Of a stretch of DNA of 64,000 nucleotides, positions 1 to 8,227 are shown one piece after another. Location: positions 21,034 to 85,033 of the forward strand of contig NZ_JXQQ01000132.1 of NCBI RefSeq assembly GCF_000834655.1. Reading direction: 5' to 3'. Below the pieces are notes generated by a model, which worked only from the letters and a program-made list of their open reading frames with translations, was not told where the DNA came from and made no database searches. The stretch's first letter is position 1; the number at the start of each line of letters is the position of its first letter. This DNA comes from Variovorax paradoxus. Lineage in GTDB: Bacteria > Pseudomonadota > Gammaproteobacteria > Burkholderiales > Burkholderiaceae_C. A program made the translations under genes and the position numbers.

Positions 1-1044
1 CATGCCGAAGCCGGACCACGACACCGCGCGACCCGCCAGGTGCGGCAGGTCGCCCACGGCACCGGCCTGCCCGCACGGCTGGTGGATGCCGTGGCCGAGG
101 CAATACACGGCGTGCCCCGCGAGCAGCGGCACGGCGCTCAGCGGCATGAGCCAGCAGCCCAGCGCCTGGATGACCGCGCCCGTCATGCTGAGCGACGCGC
201 CCAGCCGCACGGTGCGCATCGGCCCGTAGCGGCGCAGCAGGCTGCGGCACATCGTGGTGCTGAAGATGTAGACCAGCGAGCCGCCGGCCGGGATCCACCC
301 GTACCACGCGGGCGACCAGCCGAGGTAGCCGATGTAGACCATCGGCGACAGCAACAGGAAGCAGAAGAGCCCGCCGTAGGTGGTCGCCGCCACCGAGGCC
401 CAGGCGCGGAACGAGCGGCTCGCGAACACCGCGCGCGTGCTGCCGTGGGGCGCGGACAGTTCGCCGGTGAGCGGCTTGCGCGTTTCGTCGAACGAGCGCC
501 AGCACATCGCGAAGAGCAGCGAGGCATAGACCGCCATCGCCACCATCACCCAGCGCCAGCCCGCGCCCTGCACCAGCCACGCGCCGAGCAGCGGCGCCGC
601 GAGCCCGACCACGCCCAGCCCGGTGAGCCCGCGCGCCATCACATGCGGGCCTTCGTGCGCCGGATAGAGATCGCGCACCGCCGCACGCGCGCACACCAGG
701 ATCGCGGCCATCGAGAAGCCCTGCAGCGTGCGCCAACCCGCAAGCAGCGCCACGCTGCCGGCGAACGCGCCGCCCAACGCGGCGATGGCGTAGCAGGCAA
801 GCCCCGCCAGCAGCACCGGCCGGCGGCCGAAGCGGTCTGCGAGCGGGCCGCACAACAGCTGCGCAAAGCCGAAGGCCAGCACGAACAGCGTGAGGCTGGT
901 GCTGGCCGAGCCGAGCTCTTTCGCGATGGCGGGGAGCGCCGGCAGGTAGCTGTCGGTGGCCACGGGCTGCGCCGCGAGGAGCAGCGGCAGCATCAGCGTG
1001 AACGTGACGCCGAGGCGCCCCTTCCGGGCGACCGGCGCGCTCAC
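1..1044 (-). CDS. MFS drug/metabolite exporter, Bcr/CflA type (3' part beyond window)
   Basis: The reading frame starts at a GTG whose GTGA overlaps the stop of the upstream decarboxylase gene, and it runs off the left window edge after 348 codons. The translation has a hydrophobic N-terminus and then the Bcr/CflA-type loop signatures 'PVATDSYLPALP' (about residues 27-38) and 'LCGPLADRFGRRPVL', followed by further membrane segments. The family exports drugs and small metabolites by proton antiport in the inner membrane. As the last visible gene of the pca-type operon it may move a pathway aromatic or acid, but this is inferred from position only. The C-terminus is not in the window. Confidence 0.8.
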   Translation of the reverse strand, partial: MSAPVARKGRLGVTFTLMLPLLLAAQPVATDSYLPALPAIAKELGSASTSLTLFVLAFGFAQLLCGPLADRFGRRPVLLAGLACYAIAALGGAFAGSVALLAGWRTLQGFSMAAILVCARAAVRDLYPAHEGPHVMARGLTGLGVVGLAAPLLGAWLVQGAGWRWVMVAMAVYASLLFAMCWRSFDETRKPLTGELSAPHGSTRAVFASRSFRAWASVAATTYGGLFCFLLLSPMVYIGYLGWSPAWYGWIPAGGSLVYIFSTTMCRSLLRRYGPMRTVRLGASLSMTGAVIQALGCWLMPLSAVPLLAGHAVYCLGHGIHQPCGQAGAVGDLPHLAGRAVSWSGFGM

Positions 1045-1541
1045 CGCGCGGCCGGGGCGGCGGCTGCAGGTGCTGCGGGCAGGAGCCCCTTCTCGCGCAG
1101 GATGTTGGTCGCGATGCCGAACGCATGGTTGGCCACCGGCACGCCGCAGTAGATGGCGGCCATCATGATCACTTCCTTGATGTCCTCGGGCGAGAGGCGC
1201 GACTCGGGCGGGCCGTCGAGCGCGGCGCGCACGTGCATCGCGAATTCCTCGTAGGCATGGATGCCCAGCATCATCGACAGCACCATGTAGCGGCGCGTCT
1301 TGTCGCCCAGCGCGGGACGGCCCCAGATGTCGTTCCACGCGTGGCGCGTGATCAGCTCCTGGAACTCGGCGTTGAAGCCGTTGCGATTGGCGAGCGAGTT
1401 GTCGACCCAGGCATCGCCGAGGACGCGGCGGCGGTTGAGCAAGCCGTCTTCATAGTCGCTGCCGGTGCTGCCGGTGCTGCCGGTGCTGCCGGTGCTGCCG
1501 GTGCTGCCGGTGCTGCCGGTGGGGGTTTCGGGGGCGGTCAT
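1041..1541 (-). CDS. pcaC: 4-carboxymuconolactone decarboxylase (PcaC)
   Basis: A 166-residue member of the carboxymuconolactone decarboxylase family, which decarboxylates gamma-carboxymuconolactone to beta-ketoadipate enol-lactone in protocatechuate breakdown. The C-terminal 130 residues carry the family pattern, including 'TRHAWNDIWGRP', 'MLGIHAYEEFAMHVRAAL' and 'YCGVPVANHAFGIA'. The start is the ATG whose ATGA overlaps the pcaB stop. The N-terminus is longer than usual because it holds seven tandem Thr-Gly-Ser units (bases 1458-1520), probably a flexible linker. Synteny with pcaB supports the call. Confidence 0.9.
   Translation of the reverse strand: MTAPETPTGSTGSTGSTGSTGSTGSTGSDYEDGLLNRRRVLGDAWVDNSLANRNGFNAEFQELITRHAWNDIWGRPALGDKTRRYMVLSMMLGIHAYEEFAMHVRAALDGPPESRLSPEDIKEVIMMAAIYCGVPVANHAFGIATNILREKGLLPAAPAAAAPAAR
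1458..1520 (-). repeat. 9-bp tandem repeat, 7 copies, inside pcaC
   Basis: The 9-mer GCTGCCGGT (plus strand) is repeated seven times without interruption. In pcaC it reads as (Thr-Gly-Ser)7 just after residue 7. Gain or loss of a unit keeps the frame, so it would change only linker length. Confidence 0.95.
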
Positions 1542-2749
1542 TGAAAGAGTTCCTTGTCTGAGAGTCTGGCCTGCAGCGCCTTCACTTCGGCCAGCGCGAT
1601 CCGGCCGGCGTTGATGGCGAGGCCCGGGGCGAACCATTCGTCGGCCGCATCGCGCGGCAGTTCGGAGCGCAGGCGCTCGATGTTGGCTCGCATGCGCGCG
1701 GCATCGACCTGCAGGCCCGGCAATGCGCCCGCCATCGCGCGCACGCTGCCGTGCGCCGACATCAGGAGCTGAGGCCATTCGGCCAGCTCGGCCTGCCACG
1801 CGCCGAGCGCGCGCTCGTGCTGCTGCGGCATCGCGCCGAGCAGCGCGGCCACGCGCTGCGGCGCCCGGTGGGCGGCGGCAATGGCGACCATCGAGGCCAC
1901 CGGGTTGCGCTTGTGCGGCATCGCCGACGAGCCGCCGCGGCCGGGTTCGCTGGGCTCGGTGACTTCGGCGACCTCGTACTGGCCGAGCAGCGAGATGTCG
2001 ACCGCCACCTTGCCCAGGCTCCCCGCGATCAGGCCAAGCTCGCAGCCGAGCGCGACCCATTCGTCCCGCTGCGTGTGCCACGTCGCGCCGGGGTCGCCCA
2101 GGCCCAGTTCCTTGGCCATGCGCTGCCGCACCGCGGCGCCCAGCCCGTTCATCTGCGCGAGCGTGCCGACGGCGCCGCCCAGTTGCAGCTGAAGCGCGTG
2201 CTTCGCGGCGTTGTGCAGGCGGATGCGGCTGCGCACCAGCGGCGCGGCCCAGCCCGCGCACTTGAAGCCGAAGCTGGTGACCGAGGCCGGCTGCATCAGC
2301 GTGCGCGCGAGCATCGGCGTCTCGGCGTGCTGCACGGCCAGGCGCAGCAGCGCGCTGACCGCCTTGGACAGGTCCGCCTCGATGAGCGTGACCGCCTCGC
2401 GCGTGACCAGCGCCATCGCGCTGTCGATCACGTCCTGGCTGGTGCTGCCGAAGTGCACGAAGGGCGCGGCCTCGGCATTGAAGAGGCCCACGGCCTCGCG
2501 CAATGCCTTGACCAGCGGAATGGCGACGCTGCCCGCGCGGCCGCTCTCGCGCACGATCTTGGCGACGTCGAACAGCTCGACCTTGCAGCTGCCGGCGATC
2601 GAGTGCGCGGCGCTCTCGGGAATCAGCCCCTCGGCGGCCTGCGCGCGTGCGAGCGCGGCCTCGAAGCGAAGCATCGCGTCGACGAACGCGCGGTCGCTGA
2701 AGGCGCCCAGCGTTTCGGACGTGGAAAGAAAGCCTTCGAAAATGCTCAT
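1538..2749 (-). CDS. pcaB: 3-carboxy-cis,cis-muconate cycloisomerase (PcaB)
   Basis: A 403-residue member of the fumarase/aspartase superfamily. It carries the superfamily signature 'GSSAMPHKRNP' and the second conserved region 'FGSTSQDVIDSA'. PcaB converts 3-carboxy-cis,cis-muconate to 4-carboxymuconolactone, the step before PcaC, and the next gene is pcaC with a 4-nt overlap. The length is shorter than the ~450 residues of many PcaB proteins but includes all conserved blocks. It is in one operon with two AroE-like genes upstream (19-nt gap). Confidence 0.92.
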   Translation of the reverse strand: MSIFEGFLSTSETLGAFSDRAFVDAMLRFEAALARAQAAEGLIPESAAHSIAGSCKVELFDVAKIVRESGRAGSVAIPLVKALREAVGLFNAEAAPFVHFGSTSQDVIDSAMALVTREAVTLIEADLSKAVSALLRLAVQHAETPMLARTLMQPASVTSFGFKCAGWAAPLVRSRIRLHNAAKHALQLQLGGAVGTLAQMNGLGAAVRQRMAKELGLGDPGATWHTQRDEWVALGCELGLIAGSLGKVAVDISLLGQYEVAEVTEPSEPGRGGSSAMPHKRNPVASMVAIAAAHRAPQRVAALLGAMPQQHERALGAWQAELAEWPQLLMSAHGSVRAMAGALPGLQVDAARMRANIERLRSELPRDAADEWFAPGLAINAGRIALAEVKALQARLSDKELFQ

Positions 2750-2768
2750 GCGGCGACCTTGGTTTTCA

Positions 2769-3602
2769 TCAATATTTCAGCTGGGCCACGGCACGCAGTT
2801 CCTCGGGGGACGCGGTGCCGAAGCCGAAGAATTCGAGGTACGCGGGAATCATCTCGAACAGCATGTCGGTGCCCACCTGCACCGCGCAGCCCTTGGCTCG
2901 CGCGGCCTCGAGCAGCGGCGTGTATTCGGTCTTCATCACGACTTCGCCGACGAAGGTGCTCGCATCGATGCGGTCCACGTCGAAGGGCAGCGGGTCGCTG
3001 TCCTTCATGCCCAGCGGCGTGGCGTTGACCACCACGTCGCAGCCGGCCGGGTCCTTCGAGCCGGTCGTGACTTTCATCTGCGGGTAGTGCTCGCGCAACC
3101 GCGCGGCCAGGGCCTGTGCGGATGCATCGCTCATGTCGAACAGCATCAGCTCCGCGGCGCCCGCGGCCGCGATCGATGCCGCAATGGCCGAGCCCACGCC
3201 GCCCGTGCCCGACACCAGCACCCGCGTGCCCTTGAAAAGCCTGCCCTTGCGCTCCACGCCGCGCACGAACCCCGCGCCGTCGAACTGGTCGCCGAGCAGC
3301 GTGCCGTCGGGGCGCTTGAGGATCGCGTTGCAGGCGCCCGCAACGCGCGCGGTGGGGGTCACCTCGTCCACCAGCGCCATCGTCGTGACCTTGTGCGGCA
3401 TGGTGACCAGCGCGCCGCGCAGGTTCGAGAACCTGAACACCTGCGGCAGCGTGGCCGCGTAGTCCTCGGGCTTCACGCCCATCGGCACCACCACCGCGTC
3501 GATGCCGTGCTTGTCGAACCAGGGGTTGTAGATCATCGGCGCCTTGAAGGCCTCGGTGGGGTAGCCCAGGTGCGCGATGAGCGTTGTCTTGCCGGAAATC
3601 AT
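2769..3602 (-). CDS. Shikimate/quinate dehydrogenase-like protein (AroE family), copy 1
   Basis: A 277-residue AroE-family protein. The N-terminal substrate domain has 'LVTMPHK', with the catalytic Lys, and 'GDQFDGAGFVRG', with the catalytic Asp. The NAD(P) domain has the Gly-rich loop 'GTGGVGSAIA', and 'VVNATPLGMKDSDPLP' is the usual late motif. The family oxidises or reduces shikimate or quinate with NAD(P). Its place in a pca operon suggests a catabolic role, feeding hydroaromatic acids into protocatechuate, rather than aromatic amino acid synthesis. The exact substrate cannot be read from sequence. Confidence 0.85.
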   Translation of the reverse strand: MISGKTTLIAHLGYPTEAFKAPMIYNPWFDKHGIDAVVVPMGVKPEDYAATLPQVFRFSNLRGALVTMPHKVTTMALVDEVTPTARVAGACNAILKRPDGTLLGDQFDGAGFVRGVERKGRLFKGTRVLVSGTGGVGSAIAASIAAAGAAELMLFDMSDASAQALAARLREHYPQMKVTTGSKDPAGCDVVVNATPLGMKDSDPLPFDVDRIDASTFVGEVVMKTEYTPLLEAARAKGCAVQVGTDMLFEMIPAYLEFFGFGTASPEELRAVAQLKY

Positions 3603-3631
3603 GAAAACCGTTTCGTTGAAAAAGTGAGGGC

Positions 3632-4555
3632 TCAGGCGACGCTGGGCGAGTGGTAGCGCAAGGGGTTGGCGATTTCCGCGTGCATCGCCGGCGGATAGAC
3701 GATTTCGCGCAGGAAGTTCGCATCGGCCTGCAGCGCCTCGGCCGCATCGAGGTGGCCGAAGTAGCGCAGGTAGTGCGGCATCTGCTGGATCAGCATCTCG
3801 AAGCCGGCCTGTGCGTTGAGCCCGCGCGCCCGCGCCGCGCGCACCAGCGGCGTGGGCTGGTTGCGCAGGAGGATGTCGAAGAGCGCCGCATGGCCTTCCA
3901 TGCGCGACACATCCAGCGGGAGCGCATCGCCCTCCACCAGGCCGAGCGGCGTGGCGTTGATCACGAGGTCGTAGCCCTCGGGGGCGTTGCTCTCGACGGC
4001 GACCACGGTCGCGTCGAAGAAGGCATCGAGCTTGGCCGCCACGCCCGCCGCCTTGCCCGCGGCCGTGTCGTGGAAGGCGATGTGCTCCGCCCCGTTCACC
4101 GTGCCGCCCTCGGCCAGCGCCACGCCGATGGCCGCGGCGCTCACGCCCGCGCCCAGGATCAGCACCCGCTTGCCGCGGAAAGGAATGTTGCAGTGGTCGA
4201 GCGCGCCGATGAGGCCTTCGCCGTCGAAGAGGTCGCCCTCGAGCTGGTCGCCCTCGGTGCGGCGCACCACGTTGACCGAGCCCGCCACGCGGCCGAAGAG
4301 GCCGCAGCCGTCCAGCAGGTCGACCACCAGCGGTTTGTGCGGCGGCGCGATCACCATGCCGCGCACGTTGCGCGCGAGAAAGGCCGACTTGAAGAACACC
4401 GCGAAGTCGCGCACCGGCACCTGCATCGGCAGCAGCACCGCGTCGATGCCGAAACGCTCGAAGGTCGCGTTGAACATGCGGGGCAGCCGCACATTGCGCA
4501 CCGGATCGCCCGGGATCAGGTAAGCCTGGGTGCTGCCGCTGATGGAATGGCTCAT
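3632..4555 (-). CDS. Shikimate dehydrogenase-like protein (AroE family), copy 2
   Basis: A 307-residue paralogue of the next gene. The start chosen is the ATG opening MSHSISGS, because upstream in-frame sequence reaches into the operator-bearing intergenic region. It keeps 'APPHK' and 'GDLFDGEGL', the Lys and Asp pair, but the nucleotide-binding loop reads 'GAGVSAAAIG', so the third glycine of the usual GxGGxx pattern is replaced. This may mean altered cofactor use or a partner role. It is first in the minus-strand pca operon, divergent from the IclR-type regulator. Confidence 0.8.
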   Translation of the reverse strand: MSHSISGSTQAYLIPGDPVRNVRLPRMFNATFERFGIDAVLLPMQVPVRDFAVFFKSAFLARNVRGMVIAPPHKPLVVDLLDGCGLFGRVAGSVNVVRRTEGDQLEGDLFDGEGLIGALDHCNIPFRGKRVLILGAGVSAAAIGVALAEGGTVNGAEHIAFHDTAAGKAAGVAAKLDAFFDATVVAVESNAPEGYDLVINATPLGLVEGDALPLDVSRMEGHAALFDILLRNQPTPLVRAARARGLNAQAGFEMLIQQMPHYLRYFGHLDAAEALQADANFLREIVYPPAMHAEIANPLRYHSPSVA

Positions 4556-4656
4556 GTGCTGGGTTCCGTTCGTCAATCGCTCTTCGGGAGGGCGGATGCC
4601 GAGCTTTATAGACCCATCAGTTGACCTTTGCAGCGCCGGAGTTAACAAAACGCGCG

Positions 4657-4687
4657 ATGATCGATCATTCAAATTCGATAATCGATC
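4657..4687. promoter_or_regulatory. Candidate PcaR/IclR operator pair
   Basis: Bases 4673-4687 read ATTCGATAATCGATC, sharing the core TTCGATAATCG with the Pseudomonas putida PcaR site as I recall it (GTTCGATAATCGCAC). A perfect 12-bp palindrome ATGATCGATCAT lies at 4657-4668. Both sit between the divergent AroE-like operon and the IclR-type regulator, which is where such an operator is expected. Confidence 0.65.
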
Positions 4688-4754
4688 AAATTAAGGGTTT
4701 TCACCGGCCAAGAACGCAGCTAGCCTGCAGATGGCCGGAGGCACACTCCCGACC

Positions 4755-5549
4755 ATGAGCAAGGACAGCACGGACGATCACCCCCCACCCGCCGGCCTGG
4801 ACAAGCGCGACTGGATCGCGGGCCTGGAGCGCGGCGTGAGCATCATCGAGGCCTTCGACGATGCCAATCCGCGCCTCACAGCCAGCCATGCCGGCCAGCG
4901 CACGAACATGACGCGCACCGCCGCGCGCCGCTACCTGCTCACGCTGCAGCACATGGGCTACGTGGCGAGCGACGGCAAGCTCTTCTGGCTCACGCCGCGC
5001 GTGCTGCGCCTGGGCCGCTCGTACCTGGAATCGGCCCGCCTGCCGCGCGTGGTGCAGCCCTTTCTCCAGCGCGTGGCGGCCGGCACCAACGAGATCGCCT
5101 ACCTGAGCGTGATGGACGGCGACGAAGTCGTCTACATCGCCCGCAACGGCCCCAACCGCAGCATGAGCACCGGCTACGTGCTGGGCGCGCGCGTGCCGGC
5201 GCAGGTCACGGCCTCGGGCATGCTGATGCTCGCGCTGCGCAGCGACGCCGAGCTGGACGCGTGGCTGGCCACACGCGAGCTGACCGTCTTCACCTCCCAC
5301 ACCATCGCGAGCATGGAGCGCATGAAGCTCGAGCTGGCACGCATCCGCGCGCAGGGCTGGGCGCTGTCGGAGCAGCAGCTGGACCTGAACTCGCGCGGCA
5401 TCGCGGTGCCGCTGCGCGACCGGCATGGCACGCTGGTGGGCGCACTGAACATCACGATGCCGATGGGCCACGAGAGCTCCGAAGACGCGGTGGCGCGCGT
5501 GCTGCCGGTGCTGCGCGAGACCGCGCAGGCGATGCGCAACCTGATCTGA
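4755..5549 (+). CDS. IclR-family regulator, PcaR/PobR-type
   Basis: About 264 residues, with an N-terminal winged helix (around 'NMTRTAARRYLLTLQHMGYV') and a C-terminal IclR effector domain ('NEIAYLSVMDGDEVVYIARN', 'GALNITMPM'). Proteins of the PcaR/PcaU/PobR subgroup control protocatechuate genes using pathway intermediates. It is divergent from a pca-type operon and a PcaR-like site lies in the shared promoter. GGAGG at 4737-4741 precedes the ATG at 4755; an in-frame ATG at 4731 is the alternative start. The stop is one base before the next gene, so the two are probably cotranscribed. Confidence 0.85.
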   Translation: MSKDSTDDHPPPAGLDKRDWIAGLERGVSIIEAFDDANPRLTASHAGQRTNMTRTAARRYLLTLQHMGYVASDGKLFWLTPRVLRLGRSYLESARLPRVVQPFLQRVAAGTNEIAYLSVMDGDEVVYIARNGPNRSMSTGYVLGARVPAQVTASGMLMLALRSDAELDAWLATRELTVFTSHTIASMERMKLELARIRAQGWALSEQQLDLNSRGIAVPLRDRHGTLVGALNITMPMGHESSEDAVARVLPVLRETAQAMRNLI

Positions 5550-5550
5550 A

Positions 5551-6198
5551 ATGACCACACCCTTACCCGCACTCCCCGACTGGGCCCTGCAATCCGAGCC
5601 GGTGGCCGGCGTGCAGGTCGACATCGGCTTCGCGATCTCGCCGAACTTCTACTACGGCCCCGAGAACGACTTCTCGCCGGCGCAATGGGAAGCCATGCGT
5701 GAACCGCTGGTGCAGCCCGCCATTCCGCTCGTGGAGGGGCACTTCGTCCTGTCCGCCGACGCCGCAGGCAACGAAGACGAGCTGTGCAGGCACTACCGCG
5801 ACGTGCTCGACAAAGCGGCCCGCCACGGCAGGGACCCGCGGCGCGGCGCCTATTTCTGGAACCGGCCGGTCATCCATGCGCCGGAGGGCCTGGTGCTGAG
5901 CTTTCCCTGGCACGACCATTTCATCGAGGGCCGGCTCTTCATCGAGTCGCTCGACACCCGGCAAGCCAGCGAAGTGTTCTCCTATTACGAGCAGGGCTGG
6001 GTGTTCGAGCTGCACCTGCACGAGGGCACGCTCTACATGCACGAAAGCGACCCGGACTCGGGGGAGACACATCACAACCTGCGCTTTGCCCACGAACCCG
6101 TGAGGGCGCAGGCAGCGGGCGTGCTCGTGCGCACCGAGGCGCTCATCGCGCGGCTCGCCCGCGAATTCGGCCAGGATTTCTGGACCACGGGCGGCTGA
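5551..6198 (+). CDS. Conserved hypothetical protein (215 aa)
   Basis: I do not recognise the family. The 215-residue product has no signal peptide or membrane segment and is rich in aromatic residues and His, with stretches such as 'SPNFYYGPENDF', 'FSFPWHDHF'-like text and 'FELHLHEGTLYMHESD'. It looks like a soluble folded protein. The ATG is one base after the IclR stop, so it is likely made with that regulator, and a Bug binding-protein gene follows 67 nt later. A role in the same aromatic catabolic unit is plausible but unproven. Confidence 0.7.
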   Translation: MTTPLPALPDWALQSEPVAGVQVDIGFAISPNFYYGPENDFSPAQWEAMREPLVQPAIPLVEGHFVLSADAAGNEDELCRHYRDVLDKAARHGRDPRRGAYFWNRPVIHAPEGLVLSFPWHDHFIEGRLFIESLDTRQASEVFSYYEQGWVFELHLHEGTLYMHESDPDSGETHHNLRFAHEPVRAQAAGVLVRTEALIARLAREFGQDFWTTGG

Positions 6199-6265
6199 CA
6201 GCATTCCGACAGCATCGACCGGGCACGATGCGGGCTTTCCTACAAAAGCGACGGAGACAAGCACC

Positions 6266-7270
6266 ATGCCCGACCACTTCCTGAACGACCTGCCCACGCG
6301 CCGCCAATGGCTGCAAGGCGGCAGCGCCCTCGCTCTCGGCGGGCTGCTGCCCTCGCTGGCTTCGGCCGAAGCCGCATGGCCGAGCAAATCGGTGCGCTTG
6401 GTGGTGCCCTTCGCACCGGGCGGGAGCTCGGAAATCGTCGCGCGCTCCACCGCCGCCGAGCTCTCGCGCACGCTCGGCCAGAGCGTCTTCGTCGACAACA
6501 AGCCCGGCGCGGCCGGCAACATCGCGATGAGCGAAGTGGCGCGCAGCACCGACCAGCACACGCTGATCCTCGGCCACATCGGCACGCTGGCGGTGAACCC
6601 GTACATCTTCGCCAAGCTGCCCTACGACCCGAACAAGGACTTCAAGCCCGTGAGCCTGCTGGCCAAGGTGCCCAGCCTCTACGTCGTGCACCCCGACGTG
6701 CCGGCCAGGAACCTGAAGGAATTCATCGCCTACGCCAAGTCGAAGCCCGGCAAGCTGAGCTACGGCTCCGCGGGCAACGGCAGCGCGGGCCACCTCGCGT
6801 TCGAATACCTGAAGATGACCGCCGACGTGTTCATGCTGCACGTGCCCTACCGCGGCACCGGCCCGATGGTGACCGACCTGCTCTCGGGTCGGCTCGATGC
6901 CTCGGCCATCGGCGCGGCGGCGATCATTCCGTTCATCAAGGCCGGCAAGGTGCGCTGCATCGCCACCGGCTCGGCCAAGCGCCTGGCGCAATTGCCCGAC
7001 GTGCCGACCGTCGCCGAGCAAGGCTTCCCGGGCTTCGAGATGACGCAGTGGTACGGCATGCTCGCGCCCGCCAACATCGAACCCGCGAACCTGGCCAAGC
7101 TCTCGGCCGAGACGATGAAGGCGGTGAAATCGCCCGATTCGATGCAGCGCCTCACGGCCGATGCCGCCGAGGCCGTCGGCGGCACGCCCGAGCAGTTCGC
7201 GCAGTTCATCGCGGCCGAGCAGGCCCGCTGGCAAAAGGTGATCGCCCGGGCAAACATCAAGCCGGATTGA
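6266..7270 (+). CDS. Bug/TctC-family periplasmic solute-binding protein
   Basis: A 334-residue tripartite tricarboxylate transporter receptor. The N-terminus has a twin-Arg-like leader ('PTRRQWLQGGSALALGG') ending near 'ASAEA'. Family blocks follow: 'SVRLVVPFAPGGSSEIVAR', 'VDNKPGAAGNIAMSEVA', 'LSYGSAGNGSAGHLA', 'VPYRGTGPMVTDLLSGRLD' and 'VPTVAEQGFPGFE'. Bug proteins bind organic acids in the periplasm and most are not linked to a cognate TctAB pair; none is nearby. Its place after the pca regulator suggests an aromatic or hydroaromatic acid ligand, but this is inference. Confidence 0.9.
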   Translation: MPDHFLNDLPTRRQWLQGGSALALGGLLPSLASAEAAWPSKSVRLVVPFAPGGSSEIVARSTAAELSRTLGQSVFVDNKPGAAGNIAMSEVARSTDQHTLILGHIGTLAVNPYIFAKLPYDPNKDFKPVSLLAKVPSLYVVHPDVPARNLKEFIAYAKSKPGKLSYGSAGNGSAGHLAFEYLKMTADVFMLHVPYRGTGPMVTDLLSGRLDASAIGAAAIIPFIKAGKVRCIATGSAKRLAQLPDVPTVAEQGFPGFEMTQWYGMLAPANIEPANLAKLSAETMKAVKSPDSMQRLTADAAEAVGGTPEQFAQFIAAEQARWQKVIARANIKPD

Positions 7271-7275
7271 TTGGC

Positions 7276-7366
7276 CCCCCCAGTCTTCGCGCACTTCGTG
7301 TCGCTTCGCCAATGTCCTTTCAGGGGGCACCACCAGCGGCCCGGCAACGCCGGTTCCGCGGTGTTT
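7276..7366. repeat. Dispersed intergenic repeat, copy A
   Basis: About 90 bp, containing CGCGCACTTCGTGTCGCTTC-like sequence followed by a C-run/G-run hairpin and a tail ending near CGGTGTTTC. A closely similar segment is at 8080-8170, and a piece of the tail recurs near 54713-54734. The two full copies flank the response-regulator gene in direct orientation. Confidence 0.8.
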
Positions 7367-7399
7367 CGCGAAAAGACGGGGTCCCACTAGCATCGCGCC

Positions 7400-8065
7400 A
7401 TGCGCATCCTGCTGGCTGAAGACGAACACACCCTGGGCACCTGGCTCTGCAAGGCGCTGGAGCATGCGGGCATCCAGGTCGAATGGGTCGACGACGGCCG
7501 GCTCGCGGACCGCGCGCTGCAGCAGCGCGACCACGATGCGCTGGTGCTCGACCTGGGCCTGCCCGGCATGGACGGCCACACGGTGCTGCAGCGGCTGCGC
7601 GAGCGCGACCAGCGGCTGCCGGCGCTGATCCTCACGGCGCGCGATTCGCTGAACGAGCGCGTGGCCTCGCTCAATGCGGGTGCCGACGACTTCCTTGCCA
7701 AGCCCTTTGCACTCGCTGAACTCGAAGCGCGGCTGCATGCGCTGGTGCGGCGTGCGCGAGGCGTGGAGCATCCGCGCCTGGCCTGCGGGCCGCTGGTGTA
7801 CGACGGCGCGCGCCGGCAGTTCGTGCTCGACGGCGAGGCGCTGGCGTTGTCGCCGCGGGAGCACGCGGTGTTGCGCGTGCTGGTGCAACGCAGCGGCGAG
7901 CCGTTGTCCAAGCAGCAGATCCTGGAGCGGGTGTTCTCCGACGACGAAGAGGTGCATCCGGAGGCGGTCGAGGTGTTCGTCTATCGCCTGCGCAAGCGCC
8001 TCGACGGCACCGGCGTGCGCATCGTCACGCTGCGCGGCCTCGGCTATGTGCTGGAAGCAGACTGA
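7400..8065 (+). CDS. OmpR/PhoB-type response regulator (TctD-like)
   Basis: A 221-residue two-domain regulator. The receiver domain has the acidic pair near residues 7-9, the phospho-acceptor Asp51 in 'LVLDLGLPGMDG', Thr79 and Lys101 in 'FLAKPF'. The C-terminal winged-helix DNA-binding domain ends with 'TLRGLGYVLEAD', typical of OmpR/QseB/TctD proteins. It is followed by a matching sensor kinase and then a TctC-like binding protein, so it probably controls uptake or use of a carboxylic acid. Dispersed repeats lie on both sides. Confidence 0.92.
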   Translation: MRILLAEDEHTLGTWLCKALEHAGIQVEWVDDGRLADRALQQRDHDALVLDLGLPGMDGHTVLQRLRERDQRLPALILTARDSLNERVASLNAGADDFLAKPFALAELEARLHALVRRARGVEHPRLACGPLVYDGARRQFVLDGEALALSPREHAVLRVLVQRSGEPLSKQQILERVFSDDEEVHPEAVEVFVYRLRKRLDGTGVRIVTLRGLGYVLEAD

Positions 8066-8079
8066 AAAAATGAAGCTCA

Positions 8080-8170
8080 CCCCCAGTCCTCGCGCACTTC
8101 GTGTCGCTTCGCCAACCCCCTTGCAGGGGGCAACACCTGCGGCCGGGCCAAGCCCGTTCTGCGGTGTTCC
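8080..8170. repeat. Dispersed intergenic repeat, copy B
   Basis: Direct copy of the segment at 7276-7366, with shared blocks CGCGCACTTCGTGTCGCTTC and AGGGGGCA, and the tail CGGTGTTCC. It lies between the response regulator and sensor kinase genes, which is unusual because such pairs normally abut. Confidence 0.8.
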
Positions 8171-8227
8171 TGGCCTTGGCCATGGCGGTTTCATGCGCCA
8201 CGGTCGCGCAGCGCGATGGGAACCTGA

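Noticed and set aside
1458..1520. Short tandem repeats considered as a CRISPR array
   Set aside because: Units of 9 bp have no spacers and are in-frame inside pcaC.
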